Below are positions 8,730-17,412 of a DNA stretch of 64,000 nucleotides, one piece after another; position 1 is the first letter of the stretch, and every line of letters starts with the position of its first letter. Both the position numbers and the translations under genes were made by a program. The notes below the pieces were generated by a model. The model worked only from the letters and a program-made list of their open reading frames with translations. It had not been told where the DNA came from and made no database searches. Origin of the DNA: Lapidilactobacillus achengensis. Lineage in GTDB: Bacteria > Bacillota > Bacilli > Lactobacillales > Lactobacillaceae. The DNA lies in assembly GCF_003946655.1 (NCBI RefSeq), contig NZ_RHOV01000012.1, forward strand, positions 1-64,000, in the 5' to 3' direction.

Positions 8730-8800
8730 AGCCCACCTCCATGATAACCGCTAGGCTAATGCTCAGGAGCTACCAGAGTCGGTTCGCACTCTGGTAATTC
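8730..8800 (-). repeat. Degenerate family 1 nested-hairpin repeat
   Basis: A partial copy on the - strand keeps the AGAGTGCGAACC start, the GAGCATTAGCCTAGC neck and a TGGT insertion at the usual bulge point, but the 3' half is diverged. Confidence 0.5.
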
Positions 8801-8828
8801 TTGACAATCGGTGTCAAGGTGCTAAAGT
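8801..8828 (+). promoter_or_regulatory. Promoter with overlapping inverted repeat
   Basis: TTGACA (8801-8806) and TAAAGT (8823-8828) are spaced by 16 bp upstream of the FAD oxidase. The -35 box is half of TTGACA-ATCGG-TGTCAA, so a regulator bound there would block the promoter. Confidence 0.5.
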
Positions 8829-8884
8829 GACCATAACCAAATAATGATAAGCTGACAGAACCCTGCCTGGCTCAGGAGGATTTT

Positions 8885-10279
8885 ATGGTTAAATTCAATG
8901 CTTACACGAGTGAAGAAATCATCAGTGATCTGCGCCAACACGTAACGGCCACCGCCGTTCATAGCGACGTTACCACATTAAAGGCTCACGAAAACGATCA
9001 ATACGGCGTCCAGTTGGCTAGTGGCCTGCCCCTGGCTTACATCGAGGCGACTTCTGCCGCCGACGTTCAGGGCGTCTTGCAAACGGCTCGGCGTTTTCAT
9101 ATTGCTATTGTCCCGGAAACGACAGCGACTAGCACTGTCTCTGGCTCTGACGCGATTGCCGGGAGTTTCGTGTTGTCCCTGGCCAAAATGAACCGGATCA
9201 AAGAAATCAATCCCGTTGACCAAATCGCGATTGTTGAGCCCGGCGTGATCAACGGTGACTTGGACAAAGCCGCTCGGGCCCAAGGTCTCTTTTACGCCCC
9301 TGACCCTGGTTCCAAACCAATTTCATCGATTGGCGGCAATGTCTCGACCAACGCTGGTGGCATGAGTACCGTTCGTTATGGCGCAACAAAGGATTCCGTG
9401 CTGGGTCTAACCGTTATTCTGGCTGATGGGCGGGAATTGAAACTGGGCGGTCGCTCGTTAAAACAAGCTTTTGGCTACGATCTAACGCAGCTCTTTGTTG
9501 GCTCTGAGGGCACCTTGGGGATCATTACCGAAATCTCGGTACGGCTGTTTCCCATTCCCTTAGGCGGCGCCATCACCGGTCAGGCTTTCTTTAAAGATAT
9601 GGGCGCATTGGCTGACGCGGTCGCTAAACTACGCGGATCTGGGGCCTACCCAGCAATGTTGGAAGCGCTGGATGCGCCAACCGTGGCAGCTTTAGACCGT
9701 TATGAAGGCACCTACTACGCAGAAAACAGTGGCGCCATGCTGATTCTACGACTAGACAGTTATAATGACCTGATTCTGGCCACCACAAAGCAGATTCTTG
9801 AGGAAAACGGCGCCCAAAACTTAGCGCTGACCACCGACGCCACCCAAGCCGCGCAAATCATGAAATTGCGCCGCGACATGTTGCCAGCGGTCTTCGCCAA
9901 TGGGCAACACGTGATGGAAGACATGGCGGTTCCTTTATCGAAACTGGCCGAGATGATCGATTATATTCAACAAATCGCGACCCAATTAGACCTGACGATC
10001 TACACCGCCGGCCATGCTGGGGATGGCAATGTTCATCCGACAATTGTTTGGCCGGCTGATGAGCCTGAGGTGCCCGCCACCGTTATAACGGCGCTCCAGT
10101 TAATGTTTCGCAAAGCGTTGGCCTTGGGTGGCACCATTTCCGGTGAACATGCGGTGGGATTATTGAAGAATCAATGGAACAATGAGGAACTGGGTCCGGA
10201 AGTCGATTTGGTCCAGCACCAAATCAAAGCCCTGTTTGATCCGATGAACCTGCTTAACCCGCAACGAAAAATCAATTGA
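8885..10279 (+). CDS. FAD-binding oxidoreductase, D-lactate dehydrogenase/glycolate oxidase type
   Basis: The 464-residue protein has an N-terminal FAD_binding_4 (VAO/PCMH) domain (about 40-220) with SSIGGNVSTNAGG and VGSEGTLGIITE, and a C-terminal FAD_oxidase_C domain with the H(A)GDGN motif (AGHAGDGNVHP, about 375) and GTISGEHAVGLLK (about 420). This is the GlcD / D-lactate:acceptor oxidoreductase family, which oxidises D-2-hydroxy acids. AGGAGG lies 6 nt before the ATG. There is no GlcE/GlcF-like partner, so it acts alone. A strong terminator follows. Confidence 0.92.
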   Translation: MVKFNAYTSEEIISDLRQHVTATAVHSDVTTLKAHENDQYGVQLASGLPLAYIEATSAADVQGVLQTARRFHIAIVPETTATSTVSGSDAIAGSFVLSLAKMNRIKEINPVDQIAIVEPGVINGDLDKAARAQGLFYAPDPGSKPISSIGGNVSTNAGGMSTVRYGATKDSVLGLTVILADGRELKLGGRSLKQAFGYDLTQLFVGSEGTLGIITEISVRLFPIPLGGAITGQAFFKDMGALADAVAKLRGSGAYPAMLEALDAPTVAALDRYEGTYYAENSGAMLILRLDSYNDLILATTKQILEENGAQNLALTTDATQAAQIMKLRRDMLPAVFANGQHVMEDMAVPLSKLAEMIDYIQQIATQLDLTIYTAGHAGDGNVHPTIVWPADEPEVPATVITALQLMFRKALALGGTISGEHAVGLLKNQWNNEELGPEVDLVQHQIKALFDPMNLLNPQRKIN

Positions 10280-10348
10280 TTTTGATAAGCGGCGGACCGT
10301 TAAACAGCGCGGAATACTTAATCTGTTCGAATAACCGTGAAGACAACA

Positions 10349-10380
10349 AAAGCGCAGTCAAAATATGACTGCGCTTTTTT
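10349..10380 (+). terminator. Terminator of the FAD oxidase gene
   Basis: AAAGCGCAGTCA and its complement with a 4-5 nt loop are followed by six T. Confidence 0.88.
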
Positions 10381-10449
10381 GCGTTATAACGGCGTTACAT
10401 CGTTTCGACGGACAGGCTTCGAGCAGTATCTCGTGACATCATTGCGACC

Positions 10450-11103
10450 TCACTTGACTCGGTCGCTGGGAAAAACGAACGAAATAATGGGCAACGCTAA
10501 ATAGAAAATCATCGCCACTGTGGGCTGAATGAAGGCCACACCAATCAAAGCAATGTTCAAGAGAAAACCGCCGATGATCCGCCAACGGGTAATTTGGTCA
10601 AAGAACGCTCTGGCCGCGCCGGTCTTCCCAAACAATTCACGGTTGGTATGATTGACCATCAGCCGGCGCAACATATTGATCACCAGGTAATCCAGCCCCA
10701 TATTGGCCACTGCTAAATTCGTCGGTTGTTGCATCAGCCACTTGGTTAAGAGCGGTAACAGAGATAGCGCCGCCAGAAACGCGAAATTCATTAACAAGAA
10801 TTTCTTGTCAGCCCGGGGCAAAATGGCAAAGGTCTGATGATTTTCATACCAAAAGTTCGCCACCATAAAGAAACTAATCAGGAAGATCAAAATCGCGCGC
10901 ATAAAGAGCCGGTAACTGCCGACGGTATTATTGGGTAGCGGCACTTCCAAGACCATCACAGTAATGATGATCGCGATCACCGCATCGTCGAAAACGTCCA
11001 AATGATCCTTCAACTTAGGCCCATCATCTTGATGCAATTCCTTGAGCTTGCGATGGACCTCCGCCATTTCTTGATCACTCGTATTTGATTGTTCCTTTTT
11101 CAT
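10450..11103 (-). CDS. TMEM175/DUF1211-like membrane protein
   Basis: The 217-residue protein begins with a charged cytoplasmic stretch, then LDVFDDAVIAIIITVMVLEV (about 36-56), which is the first helix of bacterial TMEM175-type potassium channels, where the usual motif is F-S-D. Here Ser is replaced by Asp (FDD). Five or six hydrophobic segments in total fit the single-repeat bacterial family. Potassium leak conductance is family knowledge, not shown here. A GNAT gene ends up 41 bp away in the same direction and may be cotranscribed. Confidence 0.8.
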   Translation of the reverse strand: MKKEQSNTSDQEMAEVHRKLKELHQDDGPKLKDHLDVFDDAVIAIIITVMVLEVPLPNNTVGSYRLFMRAILIFLISFFMVANFWYENHQTFAILPRADKKFLLMNFAFLAALSLLPLLTKWLMQQPTNLAVANMGLDYLVINMLRRLMVNHTNRELFGKTGAARAFFDQITRWRIIGGFLLNIALIGVAFIQPTVAMIFYLALPIISFVFPSDRVK

Positions 11104-11144
11104 GACTTCGCCCCCAAATAATGTTCATGATCATCAGGCCAAAC

Positions 11145-11576
11145 TCATGGTCGAATTTTACGCCAGTGATCTGGGCTGATTTGTTGATAACCTTGCCGGG
11201 AGAATATCTGCTGCCCACCTGCTGGCTGGGATGTGTTGGCGGACCAAACCTTGATTTCTGGAATTTGCGCTTCAATCAAGCGCAGGACCTGTCCACCAAT
11301 TCCCTGTCGCTGAAACGGCGGCAACAGCACTAAGGGGCGAATTTGCGCTCGTTGACCGGTTTTGTCTCGCTGAAGTTGACAATAACCGATTCGCTGCGAC
11401 CCTCTTAGAATGAAGTAGTAACAATTCTGTGGGTGGCGAAAGCGCCAATGGATCTGCGCCAATGAATCCACGAATCGCAATTCAGCCTGACTTGGCGCGG
11501 CGAAAACTTGTTGTTGCATTTGCCAAACTGTTCCTAATTCCTCTTCCCGCACCATCCTCAAGGTGATTTCAACCAT
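11145..11576 (-). CDS. GNAT family N-acetyltransferase
   Basis: The 143-residue protein carries the acetyl-CoA loop LLPPFQRQGIGGQVLRLIE (about 85-103) and a C-terminal NTSQPAGGQQIFSRQGYQ segment in place of the common NxxAxxFYxxxGF. It is upstream of the TMEM175-like gene on the same strand with a 41-bp gap. Shine-Dalgarno AGAGGG precedes the ATG. Substrate unknown. Confidence 0.85.
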   Translation of the reverse strand: MVEITLRMVREEELGTVWQMQQQVFAAPSQAELRFVDSLAQIHWRFRHPQNCYYFILRGSQRIGYCQLQRDKTGQRAQIRPLVLLPPFQRQGIGGQVLRLIEAQIPEIKVWSANTSQPAGGQQIFSRQGYQQISPDHWRKIRP

Positions 11577-11734
11577 ACCAGGCCCTCTTTTCTATCGCTA
11601 GTATAGCGCGGACACCGCCACAACCGATACTAAAAAGGCTTTTTGCCCCTGCAATCAGTAATGAGGTTGTACCTTGCTTAAGTTGACCTTTTCCGGAATC
11701 ACTGCCAATCTTTCAGCCTTCGTTGAAGAGGCGC

Positions 11735-11801
11735 AAAAATAGCGCCACCGCCCTGTTTCACCATCGCAGCTGCGACTTCCGAGCGGTGACGCTATTTTTT
11801 T
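11735..11801 (-). terminator. Bidirectional terminator
   Basis: AAAAATAGCGCCACCGC and GCGGTGACGCTATTTTTTT pair with a roughly 30-nt loop, behind the unknown gene that ends at 11877 on the - strand. Confidence 0.7.
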
Positions 11802-11876
11802 ATTTCACCTTATTGGCTAGGTAGAAAACGATCAGCACCCGCAAACCTTTGCCGCAGGAGCGGTGGCTTAGCGTCA

Positions 11877-13628
11877 TTATTTCTTTTTCCGTTTCTTAGA
11901 CTTCTTTTTTTTGAAGGAAACAATCTTGTGTGGATTCGACTTTGGCTCAAACGCTGGTTGCCCTTCATCCTCGTCCTCAAAGTCATTTTGGAACAACCCG
12001 AGCTGGGCTTCATAATCTTGATAGGCCTGGGGATCATTGATATTTCCATAGTCCACAGGTACCAACATCAGAAACAATGTCGCTTTCATTCGCTGCTCAT
12101 CGTCAGTTAAATAGGCCTTCAACTTAGTAGCGTCGCGCTTGATGATTTTCGCTATTTGGCGGCCGTGGGGATTAAAATCATTTGCTTCCAGAAAATCGTA
12201 AAACGCAGCCATAATTGGGCTAACTGCCTTTACCCCATCTGGGCTCAAATTGGCAACCGGCAACAAAACGCGGGAAAAGAAATTCCAACCAGTGGCATTC
12301 ATTCCCGCTAAAGCCTCTGGGGTATAACGGTTAACTAAGGTGTCGAGCTGCTGAATCAGCGCAGGCGCCATGGAACGCTCCGTTTGTGTCAAACCGTTAT
12401 CTGGAAGGAACAACAAGAATTCATCAATCAGATATTGACGGACCCAATAGCGGCGTTCGTCCTCAAGAGCCATGATTTTTGTTTCGAGTTTCTTCGGCAT
12501 TTTTTTAAGCGTCATGCGTCCGTAACCATCATCCCTCACCTGTAAATGGTTATCAGCAATAAGTTTATCCAATTGATCGGTTAGTTGATCGATCATCAAC
12601 TTCGGTGGGAAATTCGGTTGTAGCCTCTGCATTTCAAGATCATCATCGTCGTCTGTATCGTCCATATCATACTCGTCAAGTAATGAAGATACATCAACGT
12701 TCGTGAGAAGCTGGCTGTAGAAAAGTTGAATCATATCTAGGGAACTATCAGGTACGCCCTTGGTTTGCTTGAGCTCATAGGGGAACGGTTCCCTCCCAAC
12801 CCCATTTTGCAAGTCTTTGAAGAACTGCTTGTCCCAATGAGCCCCCTGATCCGCTAGCACTGCGGCGACCGCCTGCGACCAATTGGCATAAACTTGGCGA
12901 ATCAATGGCTTTTTTAAATTATAATTACGGCCAACTAGATAAAGCAACAGATACAATGCCCGACAAAATTTCTCTAATTTCGGCTGTGACTTTGCTGGAA
13001 TTACAGCCAGAATTGCGGCCTCAACTTCGGCAGCACTGGCTTGAAAAGGCGTTTGCGCCGGACGCTGTGCGAAATATTGGAAAAACTGAGTTACATTCTT
13101 CTTAGCGTGAGTTCGCTCCGCTTCTGTCATCATGGTTTGCATCAACGAATCGTCATCAAACAGCGCCAACCACAACGGTAAATAATGTTTCGCCAGCTGG
13201 GCGCCTTGTTCAACGGAATCTGATGTGGTTTGCGCCTGCGTTGACGTCACCAACGCATCTAACTTGAGGTCCACCCCAGAGCTCTGACTCGCCGCCAGCA
13301 AATCCTTTTCACCTTTCAAACGCACCGTGAATTGATTGAGCGCCGGCCAGCGAATATAACGCAGGTAGGCCAACACTAAGCCAGGAAACGCCTTGGCATC
13401 CGCTTTCTTCGTTCCACCATCCGGAGCGTAATTGAAACAAAGCGCGTCCATTTCTTCAACGGAAAGAAGATCCAATTGCTCGTTGAATTTCAACATCGCC
13501 GTCAGCGATAGCGCGGCAATGATCTCCTCCGCCTCATGCTGCTCATACTTATAAAGGCCAGCATACTCAGAACTCTGGGCGAACGCTTCCCACTGATCGA
13601 TGACTGTTTGAAAATCTGGTTTTAGCAT
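11877..13628 (-). CDS. Unknown protein with acidic patch and polylysine tail (paralog of 13983-14996)
   Basis: 583 residues from the ATG at 13628, which is preferred over an upstream frame start because TGAGGA lies 5 nt before it. No family is recognised. The N-terminal ~330 residues align by eye with the neighbouring 337-residue protein: KAFP..L.A.LRY, LAASQS..VD..L, YLP.WLA.F, RRQFC.-like ALYLLLYL..NYNL and a WSQAVAAVL..QGAHWDKQF block. A second region (about 330-560) is unique to this protein, after an acidic DEYDMDDTDDDDDLEMQRLQ patch. The end is SFKKKKSKKRKKK. Soluble and helical; role unknown. Confidence 0.7.
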   Translation of the reverse strand: MLKPDFQTVIDQWEAFAQSSEYAGLYKYEQHEAEEIIAALSLTAMLKFNEQLDLLSVEEMDALCFNYAPDGGTKKADAKAFPGLVLAYLRYIRWPALNQFTVRLKGEKDLLAASQSSGVDLKLDALVTSTQAQTTSDSVEQGAQLAKHYLPLWLALFDDDSLMQTMMTEAERTHAKKNVTQFFQYFAQRPAQTPFQASAAEVEAAILAVIPAKSQPKLEKFCRALYLLLYLVGRNYNLKKPLIRQVYANWSQAVAAVLADQGAHWDKQFFKDLQNGVGREPFPYELKQTKGVPDSSLDMIQLFYSQLLTNVDVSSLLDEYDMDDTDDDDDLEMQRLQPNFPPKLMIDQLTDQLDKLIADNHLQVRDDGYGRMTLKKMPKKLETKIMALEDERRYWVRQYLIDEFLLFLPDNGLTQTERSMAPALIQQLDTLVNRYTPEALAGMNATGWNFFSRVLLPVANLSPDGVKAVSPIMAAFYDFLEANDFNPHGRQIAKIIKRDATKLKAYLTDDEQRMKATLFLMLVPVDYGNINDPQAYQDYEAQLGLFQNDFEDEDEGQPAFEPKSNPHKIVSFKKKKSKKRKKK

Positions 13629-13891
13629 AATATCCTCACTGATCCTTCGAATTATTTTGAAAAAACTTGAGGCATTCACATTATCACATAAACGGCTATT
13701 CCCAATTCGCCGCCTTAGCCTTGCTGGATTACTGACGTCTCCAGCTCAGTCAGTGCTCCTGCCTAGAAATCCGGTCAATCTCTCAATTGATGATCTGACA
13801 ACTCACAAGCTTATGACTCCATCATACCGCAAAGATTTCTGAGTGCAAAGCAACTTAACGTGAAAACCGAATAACGACCGCCAAAAAAACA

Positions 13892-13924
13892 CCGTCTGAA
13901 CCGATATTTACGGAATTCAAACGG
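13892..13924 (-). terminator. Terminator of the shorter paralog
   Basis: On the - strand, CCGTTTGAA pairs with TTCAGACGG (one G-U) and is followed by TGTTTTTTT, 60 bp behind the stop at 13983. Confidence 0.6.
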
Positions 13925-13982
13925 CGATGGGAATGGTGTCATGACAATCATTTGATTTCACAACGACTCTAGTTGCCTCACT

Positions 13983-14996
13983 TCAAAACGGTAACTCCTC
14001 ATCACGAGTTTCCGCTGCCGCGAACAGCTCGGCATTATCTTCACCGCTTAAACGCCGTATTTCCGCGTCAACGTACTCGTCATCATCATGATCGGACCAA
14101 TCAGCGCGACCCTCAATTCTCTTGACCGCGCGGGTAAAGGCCGTTCGAGGATTGGCAGGCAGGCGATGAAGGCCACCGCCCTGCGCCAAACCTACCTGAA
14201 GTTCGTGATAAAATTTGTTCCACCAAGTCCCGCCATGATCTTTCAAAACATGATTAACGGCTTCAGACCAGGCAGCTACCGCGCTGCTCATGGCTGACGC
14301 GGCCAAATTATAATTGTCATTGATCAAATAGAGGAACAAATACAGACTCAGACAAAACTGACGCCGGGTTTCAGCGGCGGCAGCCGGGTACATGTTCTCA
14401 ATCACCGCGCTAACTTGCTGCTTGGGAGCTATCAAGGCGTTGCGCCTTGTCCGCCGCTGGATTTCTTGGAAGAAACGTTGCAGGTCATTGGTTGCTTGTT
14501 GTTGCTGGTCTACTAGGATCGCGGCAATCAGGGGATCTTGGGCGAATTGGGCCAGCCAATTCGGTAGATACGTAGTCACTAGTGGATCAACGTTCTGCTG
14601 GCGAACTCGAGCGGCCAAGCAGTCGCCTAACCGACGATCCACGGCTAAACTTTGACTGGCGGCTAGCTCCTGCTTATTAGTTTTGAGCCAATCACGGATC
14701 GGCACCAATAAGGGTGACTGCTGATAGCGCAACATCGCCCTGAGCACCTGGGGAAAAGCCTTGACCTGTTTGCGGAACAACGGCTGCGGTTGGAGGTTCA
14801 ACGCTAATTCAAGTAGCTGTTCGAACGTTAACTCATCGAAAGCACAGCCAAACTTTTGCGGCGCGCCTTCAAATAGGAACGTCACGATTTGAGCAACTTG
14901 TTTTTGCTCGTTGCGATGTAGTTGGCGATAATCCAAACTTGCTGTGAACGCGGTTAGATAGTCGTCAAATTCTGATTGATTGAAGATGGCGGTCAT
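13983..14996 (-). CDS. Unknown protein, shorter paralog of the 583-residue neighbour
   Basis: 337 residues, no recognised domain. Shared blocks with the neighbouring gene (LRYQQSPLLVPIRDWLK, ELAASQSLAVDRRL, YLPNWLAQFAQD, FCLSLYLFLYLINDNYNL, WSEAVNHVLKDHGGTWWNKF) show a local duplication. It keeps an acidic patch (SDHDDDEYVDAEIRRL) but lacks the C-terminal half and polylysine tail. The two genes are on the same strand, each with a terminator, so they may be expressed separately. Confidence 0.7.
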   Translation of the reverse strand: MTAIFNQSEFDDYLTAFTASLDYRQLHRNEQKQVAQIVTFLFEGAPQKFGCAFDELTFEQLLELALNLQPQPLFRKQVKAFPQVLRAMLRYQQSPLLVPIRDWLKTNKQELAASQSLAVDRRLGDCLAARVRQQNVDPLVTTYLPNWLAQFAQDPLIAAILVDQQQQATNDLQRFFQEIQRRTRRNALIAPKQQVSAVIENMYPAAAAETRRQFCLSLYLFLYLINDNYNLAASAMSSAVAAWSEAVNHVLKDHGGTWWNKFYHELQVGLAQGGGLHRLPANPRTAFTRAVKRIEGRADWSDHDDDEYVDAEIRRLSGEDNAELFAAAETRDEELPF

Positions 14997-15044
14997 TGGG
15001 TCCCAACTCCATTTCTGAATAAATAAAAGAGAACTGCCACATGT

Positions 15045-15983
15045 TCAGCCTAGCGGATTCACTTCATGTCGCGCACTTGTCAACAGCCGTCCCATCAGTT
15101 GCCAGTGATGCATCAAACTGAGTTGCTTAACGATGCCCAATCCAGGAAACTTTTGTTGGGTGTGGTAGGCTAGTAAAGCTGATAAGGCTGGTGTTTGATT
15201 CAACCCGCGCAAATGTTCCGGCGCCCAAACGGCCAGCTTGGCCAAGGCTTCAAAGAATTTTTGCTTTTGCCCGGACATGGTGGCGTTGCTGTCGGAAACA
15301 AAATGGTGGACGCGTAAGCTGCCATCTGCTGTGACGTAGACGAGATGGATGGCGATGGCGCGGGAAGGCATCCCCTTATCGAAATAGAAACTGCCGCTAA
15401 TGCCGTAGTCACCGAAACCCCAACGTTCCGGAATCGTTTGCCACCAATTAGCCGGCGCGAAAAAAGCATCGGGCAAGCTAGCATAGTCCTCGACGCGACC
15501 GACAAACGGCATCGGGTCGGTCAGCGTCAAAGCCTTCGTCCCCGCCAGTCGCCGCAAGCGGGCTTCATCTGGCACCAAAATTCCACTGACTTGTTGAAAC
15601 ACATTAGTCGCCGCATACGCGCGCAACAATTCATAATTCGGCGCGATCAACAAACTCCGCTGGCCTGGACTAGTCTGCAAGAAGTCATGGCTAAAGTCCG
15701 GCGCCAAAATCGCGCTGGGGTAATAAAAGGGCAATTGGCTAAAATCGGGCAGCGGATATAGTTTCTCACTGTTCAAGCCGTAAACACTGACTTGCGGGTT
15801 GGCGACCACGCTGAAGGGGTGCTGGGCCGTGATCAAAGCCGTCACTGTTTGTTGCAACTCCCGGGAATCACGGACCGGTTCAATCAAGGGGACGATCTGC
15901 GGCGCTAGTTCGCCATTGGTGACCAGCGCTTTTAAGCCCCGCAAATCATACATGCGGCCGCGTAGATATGGAAAATATCTCAT
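15045..15983 (-). CDS. sce7725-like (Beta_protein-like) family protein
   Basis: The 312-residue protein starts MRYFPYLRGRMYDLRGLKAL and continues IVPLIEPVRDSRELQQTV, the recognisable opening of sce7725 family proteins, which resemble the phage 'beta protein' family. Function is not established. Its ATG overlaps the stop of the gene before it (ATGA), and that gene looks like the usual partner sce7726, so the two work together. Related pairs are often found near phage or defence genes; that is family context, not evidence in this sequence. Confidence 0.7.
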   Translation of the reverse strand: MRYFPYLRGRMYDLRGLKALVTNGELAPQIVPLIEPVRDSRELQQTVTALITAQHPFSVVANPQVSVYGLNSEKLYPLPDFSQLPFYYPSAILAPDFSHDFLQTSPGQRSLLIAPNYELLRAYAATNVFQQVSGILVPDEARLRRLAGTKALTLTDPMPFVGRVEDYASLPDAFFAPANWWQTIPERWGFGDYGISGSFYFDKGMPSRAIAIHLVYVTADGSLRVHHFVSDSNATMSGQKQKFFEALAKLAVWAPEHLRGLNQTPALSALLAYHTQQKFPGLGIVKQLSLMHHWQLMGRLLTSARHEVNPLG

Positions 15984-16696
15984 AGCCGCGCGCCGAGATC
16001 AGGATGTTGCAATTGGCGGTACTGCAACTGTAACGCTTGATATTCCGCGTTGCGCGCGTCCAACTCTTCTTGCAGCGCCGTCAATTTCTGATCCTCCAGT
16101 TCTTCGTTGAAACGATCGAACAAGTTGGCTTCGGGTTGGTAAACATCGTAGCCCACCTGGGATCGCTTGCGTAACTCCTTATACAACTGGTCATCAGAAT
16201 AAAGTTGTAACCCCTTGGCCACCCGTTTGGCCTTGTCAACCTCGCGAAACAACGAACTGATGAAGTGACTGGTCAGCGCCTGTTCGTCAACTTGTAAGTC
16301 TTGATACTGGGCCTTTTTCACCACGGTTAAGAAGCCTGGTGCCCGTAATGTTTGCGGCGCCAGATCAACGGCCTGCTGGTCAAAAGCGCGATAGCTCAAG
16401 ACGCCCACTTTGCTGGGAATCTCCGCGGCCACTTGCTCGTAAAGTTTTTGCGGGAGAACGAAGTAATTATAGTGACCGATGAAGGACAGCTTGGCTTGCG
16501 AATGGAAGTCTGCCTTGGTCACTTTCAATTCGTAGCAGCGCCACTGGACCTCGCCATTGGCCAACTGTTGATAACTTAGGGTGTCGACGATCCCTTGATC
16601 CGCGGGCATCGCCACTTCTTCCACCACATAAGCGCCCTGCTCCAAGCAAAATTGATACAGGGTCGCTTCTAATTGTAAAGTTAATTTTGTTTTCAT
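15980..16696 (-). CDS. sce7726/MmcB-like PD-(D/E)XK nuclease-fold protein
   Basis: 238 residues from the ATG at 16696, chosen because GGAGGT lies 8 nt upstream; the open frame continues further but without support. A restriction-nuclease-like core is visible: QGIVDTLSY (Asp, about 30) followed by WRCYELKVTKADF (E-x-K, about 50) and then KLSFIGHYNYFVLP, as in MmcB-related and sce7726 proteins. The C-terminus is a coiled coil (about 185-235). The start of the sce7725-like gene overlaps its stop by four bases. DNA binding or cleavage is inferred from the fold only. Confidence 0.7.
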   Translation of the reverse strand: MKTKLTLQLEATLYQFCLEQGAYVVEEVAMPADQGIVDTLSYQQLANGEVQWRCYELKVTKADFHSQAKLSFIGHYNYFVLPQKLYEQVAAEIPSKVGVLSYRAFDQQAVDLAPQTLRAPGFLTVVKKAQYQDLQVDEQALTSHFISSLFREVDKAKRVAKGLQLYSDDQLYKELRKRSQVGYDVYQPEANLFDRFNEELEDQKLTALQEELDARNAEYQALQLQYRQLQHPDLGARL

Positions 16697-16752
16697 TACA
16701 ACGACCTCCAGTGTTGTCTGCCTAGTCACAATGCCAATTGCGTGCGCTAAAT

Positions 16753-17265
16753 TTAACGCTGCCACGGCAGATCTAGACTGATTTGTTGACGGAAAGCCGC
16801 CTGCGCTTGTAAATGGACACGCCGTTCTGCTTGACGTTGCGCGTAGCCTTGGCAAAGCGCTTGATACTCCTGATTATCGCCGGTCACCACCAAGCGGGGT
16901 AAGACCAAATCACGTTCAGTCACCACAAAGGTCGCAAAGCAAGTTAGCCCTAAGAAGCGCTGGCCTGTTTGTAAATGTTCGCCGATGATTTTCGTGAAAA
17001 CTTCAATCGAACGGTGACCGATCCCCGTCACATATGACTCCGCGCACAGCGAGTCTTGCAAGCGAAAGGGCTGAATGAAATCAACGCAATCAATGGCCGC
17101 CGTGACGGTTTCCACCCGGGCCACGCGTGAGGCGGGAATCGAGGCGTTGTCGTCAACGATCGCCAAGATCTTCCCGCCAAAAACGGTTTCGTGTTCGTTG
17201 AGATCCGCCGTGAAAACTCGGTGATTACTGATCGATAAAGTTTGGGCAACACTGATGGTCGTCAT
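16753..17265 (-). CDS. Acyl-CoA thioesterase, hotdog fold
   Basis: The 170-residue protein shows the 4HBT/BACH signature: HETVFGGKILAIVDDNASIPASRV (about 25-48, with the catalytic Asp) and FIQPFRLQDSLCAESYVTGIGHRSIEVF (about 63-90). It hydrolyses acyl-CoA in this family. It is 56 bp before the sce7726-like gene on the same strand, so a shared transcript is possible, but a functional link is doubtful. Confidence 0.88.
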   Translation of the reverse strand: MTTISVAQTLSISNHRVFTADLNEHETVFGGKILAIVDDNASIPASRVARVETVTAAIDCVDFIQPFRLQDSLCAESYVTGIGHRSIEVFTKIIGEHLQTGQRFLGLTCFATFVVTERDLVLPRLVVTGDNQEYQALCQGYAQRQAERRVHLQAQAAFRQQISLDLPWQR

Positions 17266-17412
17266 ATTTTTCCCTCTGTTCTGAAATTGGTTGGCTGGCT
17301 TCGCTAATGATTTCCCTCGTCGGCACCTCAGCGTCCCAGCATACGACTAGTGGCGGTGCTTGATCGTCACCAGTGGTAACGACGGGACAGTTGCTTTCAC
17401 GTTGTCGGTTGG

